Of a stretch of 64,000 nucleotides of DNA, positions 12,301 through 23,248 are shown piece by piece (position 1 is the first letter of the stretch; each line of letters starts with the position of its first letter). The stretch covers positions 1-64,000 of the forward strand of contig CAJQUW010011018.1 of assembly GCA_907163375.1 (NCBI GenBank), written 5' to 3'. The notes under the pieces were generated by a model that was given only the letters and a program-made list of their open reading frames with translations, made no database searches and had not been told where the DNA came from. The position numbers and the translations under genes were made by a program. Source of the stretch: Prostheceraeus crozeri. Lineage: Eukaryota > Platyhelminthes > Polycladida > Euryleptidae.

Positions 12301-13756
12301 CTCTCATGAAAAGCGTCTTTTATTGTGATTTGAAGCAAATTTCTAACTTTCTTCTCGAATGTCAGAAAACGGTTGAATCTGGAGGATGCTATGTTACACT
12401 ATGCAGGGTAGCCACAGCACGTTATAGACCAGATGTTCAATCGGTAGACTGCTCGTAAAAATAAATGGTTAACACATGCGTGTTTGAGAACGGACAAGAT
12501 AGCGTCTTCGATTTCACTAAATGAACCATTTTTGAGTAGTACTACATGTGAAATGTTCACTTTTCACTACTTGGAGAAATTGTCAAGAAATTGATTGAAT
12601 ATCATGGTGGCAATACATAATAGAGAAAAGTATTCTGCAAATCTTTCCAGTCACCGATAGCGTCAGCTTGTGCTTTCTTACTTTTATTTTAATAGAATGG
12701 AAATTAGGCCTACATCAAATCAAGTATATGTACATTGAATTAAGGCTAAACAATATCAATAGTAGTATTTATAATTTTTAAACTTGTCATGTCACAAGTT
12801 ACCTGATACTGTAAATGCAAATTATCATAATTAAAGCAATGATCATAACTGACTTCATTATATGAATGGATCCACAAACATGTAGATAAGAGTAAAAGAC
12901 TTCATTTTTTGAAAGTAATATCACAAAATCACATTTGAGAAAAGTTAATTTATCCACATACATTATGGATAATCTGTTGGATTCTAATCATTCAACGGAA
13001 GTAACATTTTCATTTTGTATTTATATTTTAGAAATATAATTTCCGCAAAATCTGAATGCTTTGATGTAAAAATGTGTGATAAAGATGCAATAGTACATCA
13101 AGAAGTATTTTGCAGTCAATATAACAATCATACATAGTTTTCGAAAGCGTGAAAATGTTGTATACGACCGAATTATCTATTTCTTCAAGACATCATCAAA
13201 CGAAGCAGAAGTTACCTAAAAACTCCACATTCGGTAAGCTCGATAAAAAAGCTAACAGACGTCGAGTATGATGGAACATGCATGACTCAAATTAAATATA
13301 ATGTATAGAACAATGACATGAACCAATGCCATGAGAAATTTGGAAAAGCTTACATATTTCGGCAATCACGCGCTGTGGCAAAGTGACTGAATGTCTAATA
13401 CGTACCAGACCACACATTGCCATCAGCGATTAACAACTCAACGCCAAACCATATTTAAGAAAATTTATAAAGCAAGCCTTCCGTGACGCAAAATTTAATT
13501 GAGATTAAGCGTTCAAGAATTCAATTAAAAGTCACTGCTTGAAAATCACGTAACTATCTTATACAACTGTGAAACTGCCTGGAGCTTAGTGCGCTTTATT
13601 TAGATCAGCAGCATTCACCAAGACTGTTTAAGATTCAATGACCGCTAAATTGTCTTCCATCGGAAATGGAAATGAATACTCAGAAATATCCTACTCACCA
13701 ATTATCGTCAAAGCAAAGCAGCAACACTGCAAGTACAATCGTCTCATGGAAACCAT
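9365..13756 (-). CDS. Ly6/uPAR three-finger domain protein, secreted (three exons)
   Basis: Spliced coding sequence 13756-13699, 12082-11952 and 9508-9365 (333 nt, 110 aa). Introns follow GT-AG: donor GTGAGT after exon 1 (phase 1), acceptor TTTGCAG before exon 2, donor GTAAGT after exon 2 (phase 0), acceptor TCTTTCAG before exon 3; the frame stays open throughout. Residues 1-20 are a signal peptide (MRRLYLQCCCFALTII core; an upstream in-frame Met adds MVS). The mature part has ten cysteines in Ly6 order: LTCYSC, GERC, QNC, FSC, RRC, RIC, KCCKSDLCN. The closing CCxxDxCN is the family hallmark. The protein ends two residues later, so no GPI signal is visible and secretion is likely. Such proteins usually bind receptors or other surface proteins; the partner here is unknown. 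Untranslated exons are not placed. Nothing looks broken. Confidence 0.85.
10437..11283 (+). mobile_element. hAT-type MITE, family 1, inside intron 2 of the Ly6-like gene
   Basis: 847 bp, starting CATAGAGTAAGTATATAAGA and ending CTACTATATACTCACTCTATG-like sequence, flanked by the perfect 8-bp duplication ATTAACGT (10429-10436 and 11284-11291). It lies antisense to the host gene within its 2.4-kb second intron, so it adds length without touching coding sequence. Non-coding. Confidence 0.87.
13033..13080 (+). repeat. Family 1 MITE scrap
   Basis: About 45 bp match the region near the right end of family 1, where the sequence reads as ATAATCTCCGCAAAA, then CTGAATCTTTTGATATAAAA. No termini or target duplication remain. 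It lies in intron 1 of the Ly6-like gene. Confidence 0.5.
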
Positions 13757-14280
13757 TATTTAGCAGTTTGTTTGAAGAAATACAACTCGGTAATAAGTTC
13801 ACTGGATGACCGAAATATTTTGTAGGCCATGAAATCTCTCACATTTATATTCTGCCGATCGCGACTTGCAAAATCGTCATTCGCAATGGATTAGCCAATG
13901 ATGATTCGCCGTTGTTACGTTACATTGCTGATGATGAAATGAACATTAACACCCACTCAATCTTTCATGGTTCCGGCAAATCGTTGAATGAATTTGTAAA
14001 GCAATTAAGGAAATTAATGCATTGCCATTATTTCATTGCCTTTCAGTAAACAATGACAAGTTATAAATAATTCTAAAAGATCGTTGTGCGATCATTCAAT
14101 AAAGGTCTTCGCAATTTTTCACAGCGCAAAATTTTCAACGAAACGTTTGCAATGTTGGAACAATTGACGGCTAAACCATGGTTGAACAGGCTGCCGGTCC
14201 GCGCCCTCTTTTGATTTTATACACGCACGGTCTTTATTTTTAAAGAAATTATTGCCATCATGCATCTAAGTAACACGCGG
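13757..14280. other. 5' flank of the Ly6-like gene; no element recognised
   Basis: This stretch should contain the promoter and 5' untranslated sequence of the minus-strand gene. It is bounded on the far side by the TTAA of the piggyBac element. I see no clear TATA box or other element that I can defend. Confidence 0.4.
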
Positions 14281-14779
14281 TTAACCCTTTCGCTACCAAT
14301 CACGAAATATTCGCAAAATATTCCCCTACATTTTTCGGAGTTGAGAAAACTCTAGGCTATTCACTCAGTACCAATGACGAATATATCGTGAAACTATCGT
14401 TGTCAATGAGAACCGCTTGATATTTAATGCTCATCATTTTTATTACCAATGACGATATTTTCGCCATCGACGGAATTGTCACTGAGTACACGGCCCTAAT
14501 TTCACTGGATTGCCTTTCAGTACCGAGCAATTTCTTTCATTCTCAATTTCAGACTATTTTTGTTACTTTATAAACTTTAGCTCTTTTGCTGAATAAGATT
14601 TTCAATGATTTCCACATAATTGAGTATTATTATAGGATCTATTGTCTTCACACTTCCGATAATTTATGATTACAGAAGAAAACATTCTTTGCAAAACACA
14701 ATTTACTAATAAAAATCGTGTGACAATTGATCTCATGGACATACAATCAGAAAAACACAATATACCTACTGTAGTAGCC

Positions 14780-16412
14780 TTTCGGTTAGGCGTATCATCA
14801 GAATCTTGCTTTAGTGTGAAAGACTTCAAAACATGGAGTGGCACAAAGTGGTACATTTCCACAAGTACCGCATACGTATTTCGTAACTTTCCTTATTTTG
14901 TTTGATGAACATACATGGCATCTTCGATAACAAGGACGGACATTGCCATCAGAACTTGAAATTTTTAGAAAATGAGAATTTTGACACAAAAGTCGCAGTG
15001 GTGTTGCCATCAACTGATCGTGGTATTTTTTTCAAAACGACACCCTCAGCTAATAGTTTGTGAGTCATGTTACAGAAAAATCGTTTTATTGTACATTGAT
15101 TATTCAGTGAAAATACAACAAATTAATTATTTACCACAAAGTCGATCAGCATAAAGAAGACCTTTTTATACCACTTCGTGGACTTTCGAACAACAGAAAT
15201 GGGATCAATTATTTGAGACAATTTGTCTACCCCTCCATTGTGAAATTATAATCATAAATCACTTGCGGAATATCTTTCAATTGCTTACGCTTATCAAGCT
15301 TCGTGATAAAAGAGTCATCATGAATTGTAGAGATCAAATGTACAACCTTTTCTGTTTTTTTGTCGGATCACAATACTTGAAAATGCTTACCGAATGATTG
15401 TCAATCACTTTTCAGCGCGACTGAAATTCTCTTCGGTCGATATTCTTCGTGATAAAGTCTCGTGGAAAATCTTTTCGATTTTTGTTGATAGTTCCATACA
15501 AGTCAAATTTTAATTCAACACATCGCTTACAAAGTTTAAATGAATTAAAAAAATTGTCAAGAACCAATATATATCCTTTTCCCCTTAAAGATTCTGTAAA
15601 TGAAAGGACCATCCTTGTGGAGAAGTATCGTAGAGATGGTCCATATAAACACGGCCATTTAAATCTGATGGCGAGAATTGATCAAGAGTTCCTTTGCCAG
15701 TGTAGATGATAAAATTGTAAATGTAACTCGATGATGACTCACACACCACATAGATCTTGATACCATATCTGGCTCTCTTGGAAGGAATGTACTGTCGCCA
15801 ATGGAGTCTGCCTTTAAATTTTTGCAGTAGCTCATCTATTGAAAGGATACTTTCGGGTTTGTATGTTTGGAAACGTTGTATGAGACGGTCTATAATGGGA
15901 CGTATCTTGTAGAGCCGATCAGTTGTATCAGAAGTGGCGTTGTCGTTGAAATGCAAATTGCTCATGATATTTTGAAATCTGTTCCGTGACATAACACGTG
16001 AAAAAATGGTGTTTGGAAGATAGGGTCGTCCGTCCAGTAATCAGCAAAAGAATTCTTCTTAACAGACCCCATTATCAGGCACAGTCCAATGAATGAATTG
16101 AATTCCTCTTTTGTAATGTCTTCCCATTTAGCTGTGCGTGATTGTAAGCTTCTTGCATATCGGTTGGTTCCTCGAATAAATAATGTCAATTATATCATCC
16201 GTAAGGAAATATTTGAAGCATTCTAACTCAGAGTCAAACTGTCCTTGTAAACCAGAAGTAGCAGAAAACGTGAATGGAGGATGTAACTGAATATCATTAG
16301 ACCAAGTGGAATTAGCGGGATCAACAATGTCGGTAGTATCAGAGTACATATCCAAGTCCTCTTCCGATTCACACGAAGAACCTGATGTATTAGAAAAGTT
16401 ATCCGAAGACAT
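14780..16412 (-). pseudogene. piggyBac transposase (PGBD4-like), frameshifted
   Basis: Reading leftwards: an acidic N-terminus (SESEEDLDMY-like), then DSELECFKYFLTDD, the ETNRYA-type motif (GTNRYARS), the first catalytic Asp in SIDELLQKFKGR, the second in LVLDNFFNS, and the third in the DYNFTMEGVDK-like stretch near 15230. It ends in a cysteine-rich domain (CYRRCHVC, YVCGTC, LCATPCFEVFH). At least four changes of frame separate these parts (N-terminal piece 16412-16128, then 16189-15962, 15992-15585, 15612-15412), and a shift splits the third Asp region. In the intact family this enzyme cuts and pastes at TTAA. Here only remnants remain, yet all three catalytic Asp positions can still be recognised. 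Confidence 0.85.
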
Positions 16413-16543
16413 TTCTACAATTTATCTTCAAATTCTTGGTCGCAAGCACAGTTTCACACGAATGAGCAAACTGACAGTTCAAATGAAGTCATGTGCTTTA
16501 TTATTGATGTCTGGGTAGGATCTAATAATAGACATGACGTGTT

Positions 16544-18786
16544 CATAGCATTTTTTAACATGTTAACTAGGCGACAAAATGTCGCCTAGTCCCTCTCTTT
16601 GTGTCGCCTAGTGACCAAGATCTTCAGTCACTAGGCGACAACACCAAAATTGAAGAAGTGTGTTGAGAAAGGTTGTATTTTGTTGCATATTCACATATAC
16701 AGTATATGCAGTGTTTTTTAAGGGGTTCCACACGCACGAATCGTGCGTGTGAAATCATCCACCATGCGCGTGGAATTATTGAAATGAAAGGAGCACTGTA
16801 CTTTTTTGACATGACCTTAGAACAGTGCTTTTCAACCGGTGAGACGGTACGCACAAGTGCGGATGAGATGCTGGCTACTGATGAATACATATTTGACTCA
16901 AGCTGTTAACTTTTCTCTCGTTCATAACGATTCAGACTTATTCACTCGCTCATCACATCAGGCTGTGTACGCACGTGTACACACGTTGTCAATGAATTGG
17001 CAAATGAATGAAGCAACCGATATCTGATCCCCGTTTGTTACGCTTAACCTTGTCATTGCTTATTGTTCTCTTTCGAATGACGTATTTTGCTCAGTTGATA
17101 AATATCAGATTGATAATAAACTCATTACAGTCAGGTATTTAGACAAACATAGAGCAATGCAGACTGGTTTTCTCGGTGAATCACATTCGGATGTTCGTGG
17201 AGCAGAAGGACTGCTGCAAGCTCTTCTGGATAGATTCGAAGTATGCCATCTTCTAGAGGTAGCTAAAGAGAAACTGACATCCTTGACTACTGACGGAGAG
17301 AGTGCAAACACAGGACGAAAAGGTGGTCTCTGGGTACGGCTGATTGGAAGAGACATCCTCTGCTTTTGGTGCATTGGGCACAGGTCTGATCTGGTGATGG
17401 ATGACATGGTTGCAGACATCTCAGAGTTGAAGCATTGGCGGATAAACTTAAAGCCATTTGCAACTTTCTACAGGGCTTCCGCATTGCGCACCACAGAGTT
17501 ACAGCAGCAGTTGCAAGAGTCTGGAGCTCAGTTCTATCGATTTCCTGAACATCATGATATACGGTTTGCTGAACACACATTCAACCTGGCATTTGCAGTC
17601 TGTCAAAACCTAGAGGGAGCGAGAAAGCATTGGAAATCTCAGCTGAATATTGGAGACAAGAAAGACTGAGCAACGGCCACAGGTTTCCTGAAGGTTTGGG
17701 AAAAAGGAGGACAACAAGAACGCCTAACATTTGTCATGCTAGATGTTTTGCGATTGTTACGGGACTTGCAGAAAACCAGTCAACGCAGCCTCATTACTCT
17801 CCCAGACCTCTTACAGGAAAAGGAGAAGACCATTGCCTGTCTGGATCAAATGATATCCACGATGTATCCTGGAGGTTACGAAGAGAAGTTTGTCTCCACT
17901 GATATGACCTCCGCGGATGGTCAGGAGGTCAATAACGTCTGTAGATGTACAAACTCTTACGTCACTTCGAGAAAGGCAACTCGCCAGGAGACAGTTACTT
18001 CGGCACGAAACTTTCTTTCGAAGCGCCTTTCAATAGAGCAGGATAACGGAGTGAAGGAGATGATTTCATTTATGAATTCTCGGAACTCCTCAGAAATGAT
18101 TGATTCTGTAAAGGAGTTTGTCCGCAATTGCTTTGGTTCGGACACATTGGCTTCCTTCTGTGACGATTTCATTGGGATGTTTGTTCAGCATGGCGCATTT
18201 TCCTTCGCTGCTACAGACTGTGGAACAGCAAAGCTATATGAGATTCTGAGGCGCTCTCGACCAGGTTCAGCCCTGAGTAGGGTGGTACAAAGTTTTATTG
18301 CTGCTGTACCTCACAGCATGGACCCAGAAAGAGCAGTCTCCTACCACACAGAGGTGAAGAGCGCCAAACGCTCTGGTGCTAAGAGGAGTACAATGAATGC
18401 CCGTCTGATCATCGCCATGAACGGAAGAGGCACGGCATTCTATGATCCACGTCCGGCAGTTGCTGAATTTCGTCTAAAAAAAGAGCGACGTAACACTCAG
18501 CCAGCCCCGGAACTCCACAAACAGAGGGACTTCATTAAGAACTTCTTTCAAGAGTAGAACTACTTCTTGTTCTTTGTTAACATACAATATATAACAAGGT
18601 TATTTTTGTGATTTTTGGTCTTTTTAATTCTGAATTACTGTACATGTACTGACTATTTATACAGGTACCGTATATGTATGTGCCCCTTTTTGTCTAAAAA
18701 TATGCCCTTTTTGTTCATTAGCAAGACCAAAAAATGCCCTTTTTTGTATCTTGTCGCCTAGTGAAAATTCCTTAAAAAATGCTATG
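16544..18786 (+). mobile_element. hAT element inserted in the piggyBac
   Basis: 2243 bp with perfect 15-bp terminal inverted repeats, CATAGCATTTTTTAA and TTAAAAAATGCTATG, and a perfect 8-bp target duplication GACGTGTT (16536-16543 and 18787-18794). Next to the left end are four copies of CTAGGCGACA in alternating orientation (16567-16640); a fifth is near the right end (about 18752). These look like the subterminal transposase-binding repeats of hAT elements. The sequence on either side joins cleanly into piggyBac sequence. It holds one broken transposase gene. Confidence 0.9.
17157..18557 (+). pseudogene. hAT transposase (ZNF862/KIAA1586-like), one in-frame stop
   Basis: One reading frame runs from before 17157 to 18557, broken by a single TGA at 17667-17669. 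The first part has the catalytic Asp motif SLTTDGESANTGRKGG followed by the CFWCIGHRSDL motif, as in the animal hAT lineage that includes ZNF862 and KIAA1586. The second part ends in the hAT dimerisation region (ERAVSYHTEVKSAKRSGAKR, then MNARLIIAMNG). No BED zinc finger or N-terminal domain is present upstream, so the gene is 5'-truncated or uses an exon I cannot identify; a possible acceptor (TTACAG) lies at about 17130. Its place inside termini with a perfect duplication suggests fairly recent mobility, perhaps in trans. Confidence 0.8.
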
Positions 18787-19109
18787 GACGTGTTTGGTAT
18801 CAGTCGAAAGCTCTTTTCGCTGCAAACGACGGGATGATGATCACATTCGGCTAATGTGAGTCTGTCAAGCATTTCAGACAAAAATAGCGGAAAAATGAAG
18901 CCAATAACGATATATTCGACGTTGGTATTAGAAAGCATTTTCAGTCCCGACGATATATTCGTCGATGGTAATGAGAAGCACACCACTCATATTTCACGCG
19001 GTATTCAAGAACGCGTCTTCAGTTGACGAACATTTCGGTATTGACATTGAAAGACACATCAACAAATTTAACTGCGGTAATGGATGTCAAAATGAAGTAG
19101 GACGATATA

Positions 19110-20766
19110 CAGTCCGTTTCATAAAAAGTGGATCATCCTAAAATTTGACTACATAAAACATAAGTATGATACAGAAAGCATTTTTCATGTTATTTCATGT
19201 CCCTAATATATTTAAATGTCCTTATATAATCTGATAAGCTATGATACAGTAACGGTTCTTAAGAAGCTAATATTTTGTGGCCCTACCCTTATTGTCAATG
19301 ACATTACCAATTCGTCTAGGTATTGATTCGATGATATCGTTGATTTTTGACTGATCTAACTTTCTCCACTCTCTTTTTAACAGTGACGTAAGTTGTGATA
19401 CGCCATCTGTAGGTAGCAGTGAACGACGAACGTTACGCTTTAGAATACTCCATACATTTTCTATGGGATTCAGATCAGGAGAACGAGCTGGTCAAGATAA
19501 TGTCCTAAGCCCTAATTGAGACTTGCATAAGTTGACTCTACTACTCCTGTGACACGTAGCATTATCATCCATAAATAACCAAAATGATGGATCACCAAGT
19601 TGATCTGTCATTTGGCCAATGTTCATTCGTAAAACATTCACATAGCGTTCAGAATTCATGGTTCCTTGCTGTATGTGAAGTTCAGAGGGGCCATTGGTCC
19701 AAATGCCAGCCCAAATCAGTAGAGTCGCACCACCTTGTACCCGGGGACGATGTAAATGTCTCGGAATTTCCTGATCAGATTTTATCCATAATCTCAATCG
19801 ACCATCACTTATCCTTCAGACGGACTGATGTCTCATCAGACCAGACAACCCGATCCCATTGATTTCGCCAGTGACAATGACTCATTGCCCATCTGAGACG
19901 TCTTTTTGTATGCTGATCTGATAATTCGATCTGAGAGGGCCTCTTACAGCTCTTGAAATTCGACTCAATAAGTCTTCTACGAATAGTGGACTTTGAAATG
20001 GACGAGTCTAGTGCAGCCATCTCAGTTAACGAGAGACTTGGATCAACTTTAACAAATCTCAAAATTAGGCGGTCTCTACGTTTGGATGTTTTGCGTGGAC
20101 GGCCAGAGCCTCTTTACGACCAAGTCGAAAATCATCATTATGTCATCGATGCACATTTGTGTAAGGGACATTTAGTCGCTTGCTTGTAGCTCGCAAAGAA
20201 AACCCTAGTTCTAGCAAGGCTGACACTTTGCCTTTTGTGAATGTGATCTCGTTATTGTTCATTTGTGCTTTGTATTGTTTTCAACCGGTAAAGAGATAGA
20301 TTTCTAGCTGAAAGCAATCAGGAGTGCTGCCAACACTACCGCAACGAAGTCAGGAAGCTATGGAACATGAAGTCCAGTTAATCACATGTAGCAGTTACAT
20401 TATTGTTGATGAATAATGGTGCTATACTGGCTCTGATTGACCGATTTTCTTTATTTTTGTTTTGTTTGATAGCTTTTGGCTTGTAGAACAACATATTACA
20501 TAACAAAGGAAACAAATGTAATTTTATAAGAGTGAGGTATGATTTTGTGTAACATTGCTAAATGAAGATCAAATTATCTACTACTTTTTTATCTATAACA
20601 GGAAAACAACTCAATATTCATGCTTGAAATTTCCAACAATGATATTAGTAAGCACAACTGACATATCTTCCAAATTTCAGAGAAATTCGTTCAAGTTTGG
20701 TGGAGTTAGACAAAGTTGAAGTTGAGGCGATGTTTAAGGGTGATCCATTTTTTATGAAACAATCTG
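19110..20766 (-). mobile_element. Tc1 element inserted in the piggyBac
   Basis: 1657 bp between TA dinucleotides (19108-19109 and 20767-20768). The termini CAGTCCGTTTCATAAAAAGT and, from the other end, CAGATTGTTTCATAAAAAAT are inverted repeats of about 34 bp with few differences. The flanks are piggyBac sequence: left subterminal repeats, and on the right the last 54 bp of the piggyBac. It encodes one minus-strand transposase relic. Confidence 0.9.
19267..20262 (-). pseudogene. Tc1 transposase, DD34E type, degraded
   Basis: Begins MNNNEITFTKGKVSALLELG and ends near KGRATKY, about 330 codons, the normal Tc1 length. Visible in order: a first helix-turn-helix, the GSGRPRKTSKRRD linker, a second helix-turn-helix, the first catalytic Asp in RVVWSDETSVRL, the second in FMDDNATCHRS, and the Glu in PARSPDLNPIENVW. 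Defects: a stop shortly after VHR in the N-terminal part, a shift of frame between 19797 and 19805, and TGA in place of the Trp codon before PARSPDLNP. The enzyme would have been a cut-and-paste transposase using TA sites. Confidence 0.85.
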
Positions 20767-20822
20767 TATTTGTTTTTGGGAATAGGTGGATATTCTGTGT
20801 TTTTTCGCCGGTAGTTAAGGGG

Positions 20823-21015
20823 TTAAGTTTCCTTTGTTAACTGCTGCACTGAGTTTCTAATGGGTCTTTATTTGTAGTATGACTTCGAATTGTGTGAGTG
20901 ATGGTTGCAAAGTGAGTATGAGTGATGGCCAATCAGTCATCAATCAGTGCATACAATGGCAGTGGGAACAACCTATGAAATGGCAACAAGGTCTGCCGTA
21001 GTGCATTGAATATCT
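20823..21015. other. Spacer between piggyBac and tRNA-derived repeat
   Basis: Near its end (20989-21035) is a unit beginning AGGTCTGCCGTAGTGCATTG that recurs in the same direction at about 24285-24335 on the far side of the Harbinger element. No gene is seen. Confidence 0.4.
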
Positions 21016-21246
21016 AAAGAGAATGACAGCTATTAGTCAATACAAGACACCAACACCCTTGATTCCCCGACCGCACTCGCCCGACCTAGGAATCGAACCG
21101 AAGTCCGCGGTGGAGACGAGCTCGCACTTTCTTCACCAAGCCAAGCTGACGGTTCAAAAGGAATGCGAGTGAAGGCAGAAGTGATCTCTAAGTTATATCG
21201 ACAGCATATTATTCTATTATTATTGACAGAATGCTACCAGAGTTCA
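21016..21246 (-). repeat. tRNA-derived SINE-like repeat, minus copy
   Basis: Read on the minus strand it carries a pol III A box (TGGCTTGGTGAAG) and a perfect B box (GGTTCGATTCC) about 45 nt apart, the layout of a tRNA-derived SINE head. The same roughly 230-bp unit occurs inverted at 24335-24566 at about 85-90% identity by eye. The two face each other across the Harbinger element. Confidence 0.65.
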
Positions 21247-21784
21247 TATTGTAGCGAGACAGCATATCAGCATGTCATACGACTACGGGCCAATTCACCG
21301 ATCGTATAACAAGTGTTATGACAAGTAATGAGTAACTAGTGTTTATATGATAAGTAACCAGTAACGCGGTTCACCGACATGACGGTTCTTGACTTGTTAT
21401 AGCTCTTGCTGAATGTGACACTCATTACGGCGGCTGTGATTGGCTGAATCAGCAGTAAATTATCGAAAAGTGAAAGAAACTAAAATAATTGCAGAACTAC
21501 TTACCGTTATACAAATATTTGTGTATACCAAGGTGATATAGCATGTATATTTTTATATTATTGGTGTGAATTATCATAGCGGAACGCACTTTGGATAAAA
21601 TAATCGATTTTCAGATGAAAAGTCATAACTGAATCGGCGCTGGGTACGACGCTGTGTCGTTGACCAAACCCGTTCTAATTGGTTGTTGCAGCAGCAGCTG
21701 TTTGCAACTTATAGTTCTGTCTCTTATCATTGTTATCGTTCTAGAACTAATAAATAAATTGTCTATAACTCTACATTCTTTAAA

Positions 21785-22860
21785 ATGGGTCCCAAATTTG
21801 AGAAGTCCGGCAAGATCCTCCTCCTTAGGAGAGTACACGAAAATAAAAGATTCCTCTTCGGGAAGTTTGATGCATCAAAGGGGGTGACTAAGGAGAGTAG
21901 AAGAGAAGTATGGAGCGTCATATACAGAGAACTGTCGTCTTTGGGATATCCTGCCGGCCAAAATGGAGATTATGTTCGCGATACGACATTTGCGAACATA
22001 AGAAAAAGAACTACAGTAAGTGTCACTATAGCTTCTGGCAAGTGGCTTGATTGATATTATATTTTAATAAATTGTAACCTTATTTCTAGGAAAAGAGAAT
22101 CAAAAGAGAAACCTCAGGAGATAGTTCTGTACAATACGACGAAGTGGACAATTTAATACTGGATATAATTGGACGCGAATCACCCGCCATCCTGGGCTTG
22201 GGAGTAGATGAACCTGATGTGGAATGTAAGGAGCCGGAATCCACAAGTAAGTATATTCATATTCAAACTTGTGTGAAAATATGGTTGTTTTTCTACAATT
22301 TGAAATTTTGGAACCTCCTCTCCTTCCACAAAATTTCTGTTTACCTAAGTCTGAGAATCTCGTGAAACTTTGTTCACATCCATCTTATGATTCAGCTACG
22401 GTATTTTGCTTTATGTATTGATACAAATATGTACAAATCAACCTTACCTGTATAAAAAGAAATCTTACTAAATTTTACTCAATTTGTAGATATTCTCGAC
22501 CGCATGAAAGCGTGTAAAACGATACCTGACAAAGATGGTTGTGGTAAGGAATATCTGTCGAGTGGATCATCAGTCACAGAACCTATTTCATCGCCTGTTC
22601 CCAGAAGAAAGAAGACACCAGCGAAATTAGTCCTTACTCGAAGAGGAAAGAAGGTCGAAGATACATCTTCTAAAAACACGATGACACGTTCCTACATGAA
22701 CGAGTCGAAAAAGTCAGATAAACTTAAACATCTCCAAATTGAAGGACAAAAATTAAAGAATGAATACTATAGACTGAAAATAAAGTTCTTGAAAAGGAAA
22801 CTAAATATCCATGAACCTTCAGAATCAGATATTACTGATTCATCTTCTGATAAATTGTGA
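21785..22860 (+). CDS. Harbinger Myb/SANT-like DNA-binding protein, three exons, apparently intact
   Basis: Exons 21785-22015, 22090-22246 and 22490-22860 give 759 nt, 252 aa, with no break. The donors are GTAAGT at both introns; the acceptors are TTTCTAG and TTTGTAG. Phases are 0 and 1 and the joins keep the frame (ACA|GAA, and A|AT). Residues about 5-75 form the Myb/MADF-like helical domain (KILLLRRVHENKRFLFGKFD, SRREVWSVIYRELSSLG). The middle is acidic, followed by a basic stretch (PRRKKTPAKLVLTRRGKK). The end is a charged helix (IEGQKLKNEYYRLKIKFLKR) probably used for pairing or transposase contact. In the family this protein binds the element ends and helps import the transposase into the nucleus. 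Confidence 0.8.
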
Positions 22861-23248
22861 TTTTTGTTTTAGTGATTATTATGCAATAATTTAATAGTGA
22901 ATCGATGCGGTTTGTTTTTGCTTTATTTATCTTAATTTACATCATTGTATAATAATTTCGCATAAGTATATTTAGGGTCGTCTTTCATTGAATGCTATAA
23001 TAACGTTTTAAAACCAAACATCAAACATGAAATACAATATATCACTCCCACCTGCAGTTCCTTTAAAAAGCTGAGACTGGTGCATTTTCGATTGCTACTT
23101 TATTAAGTATTAAAGTATTAAGTAAAACATGCCACTATACATGTATAACTACAGGTATGCTATCAACCTATTTTTATTAAAATGAAGCAGAAATTTTCTT
23201 CCAATAGCATTCTATTCATAAAAGATCTAAAATAAGAAAGTTTTTGGT

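Larger units (their letters stand above)
14285..20822 (-). mobile_element. piggyBac element carrying two nested DNA transposons
   Basis: Bounded by TTAA at 14281-14284 and 20823-20826. The ends, CCCTTTCGCTACCAATCACG on the left and, on the opposite strand at the right, CCCCTTAACTACCGGCG, are imperfect inverted repeats with the CCC start typical of piggyBac. Subtracting the hAT (16544-18786) and Tc1 (19110-20766) insertions with their duplications leaves about 2.6 kb, the normal size of an autonomous piggyBac. Both inner flanks hold several GACGATATATTCG-like motifs in both orientations (for example near 14380, 14450, 18905, 18950), probably subterminal transposase-binding repeats. The transposase on the minus strand is broken, so the element is dead. 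Confidence 0.85.
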
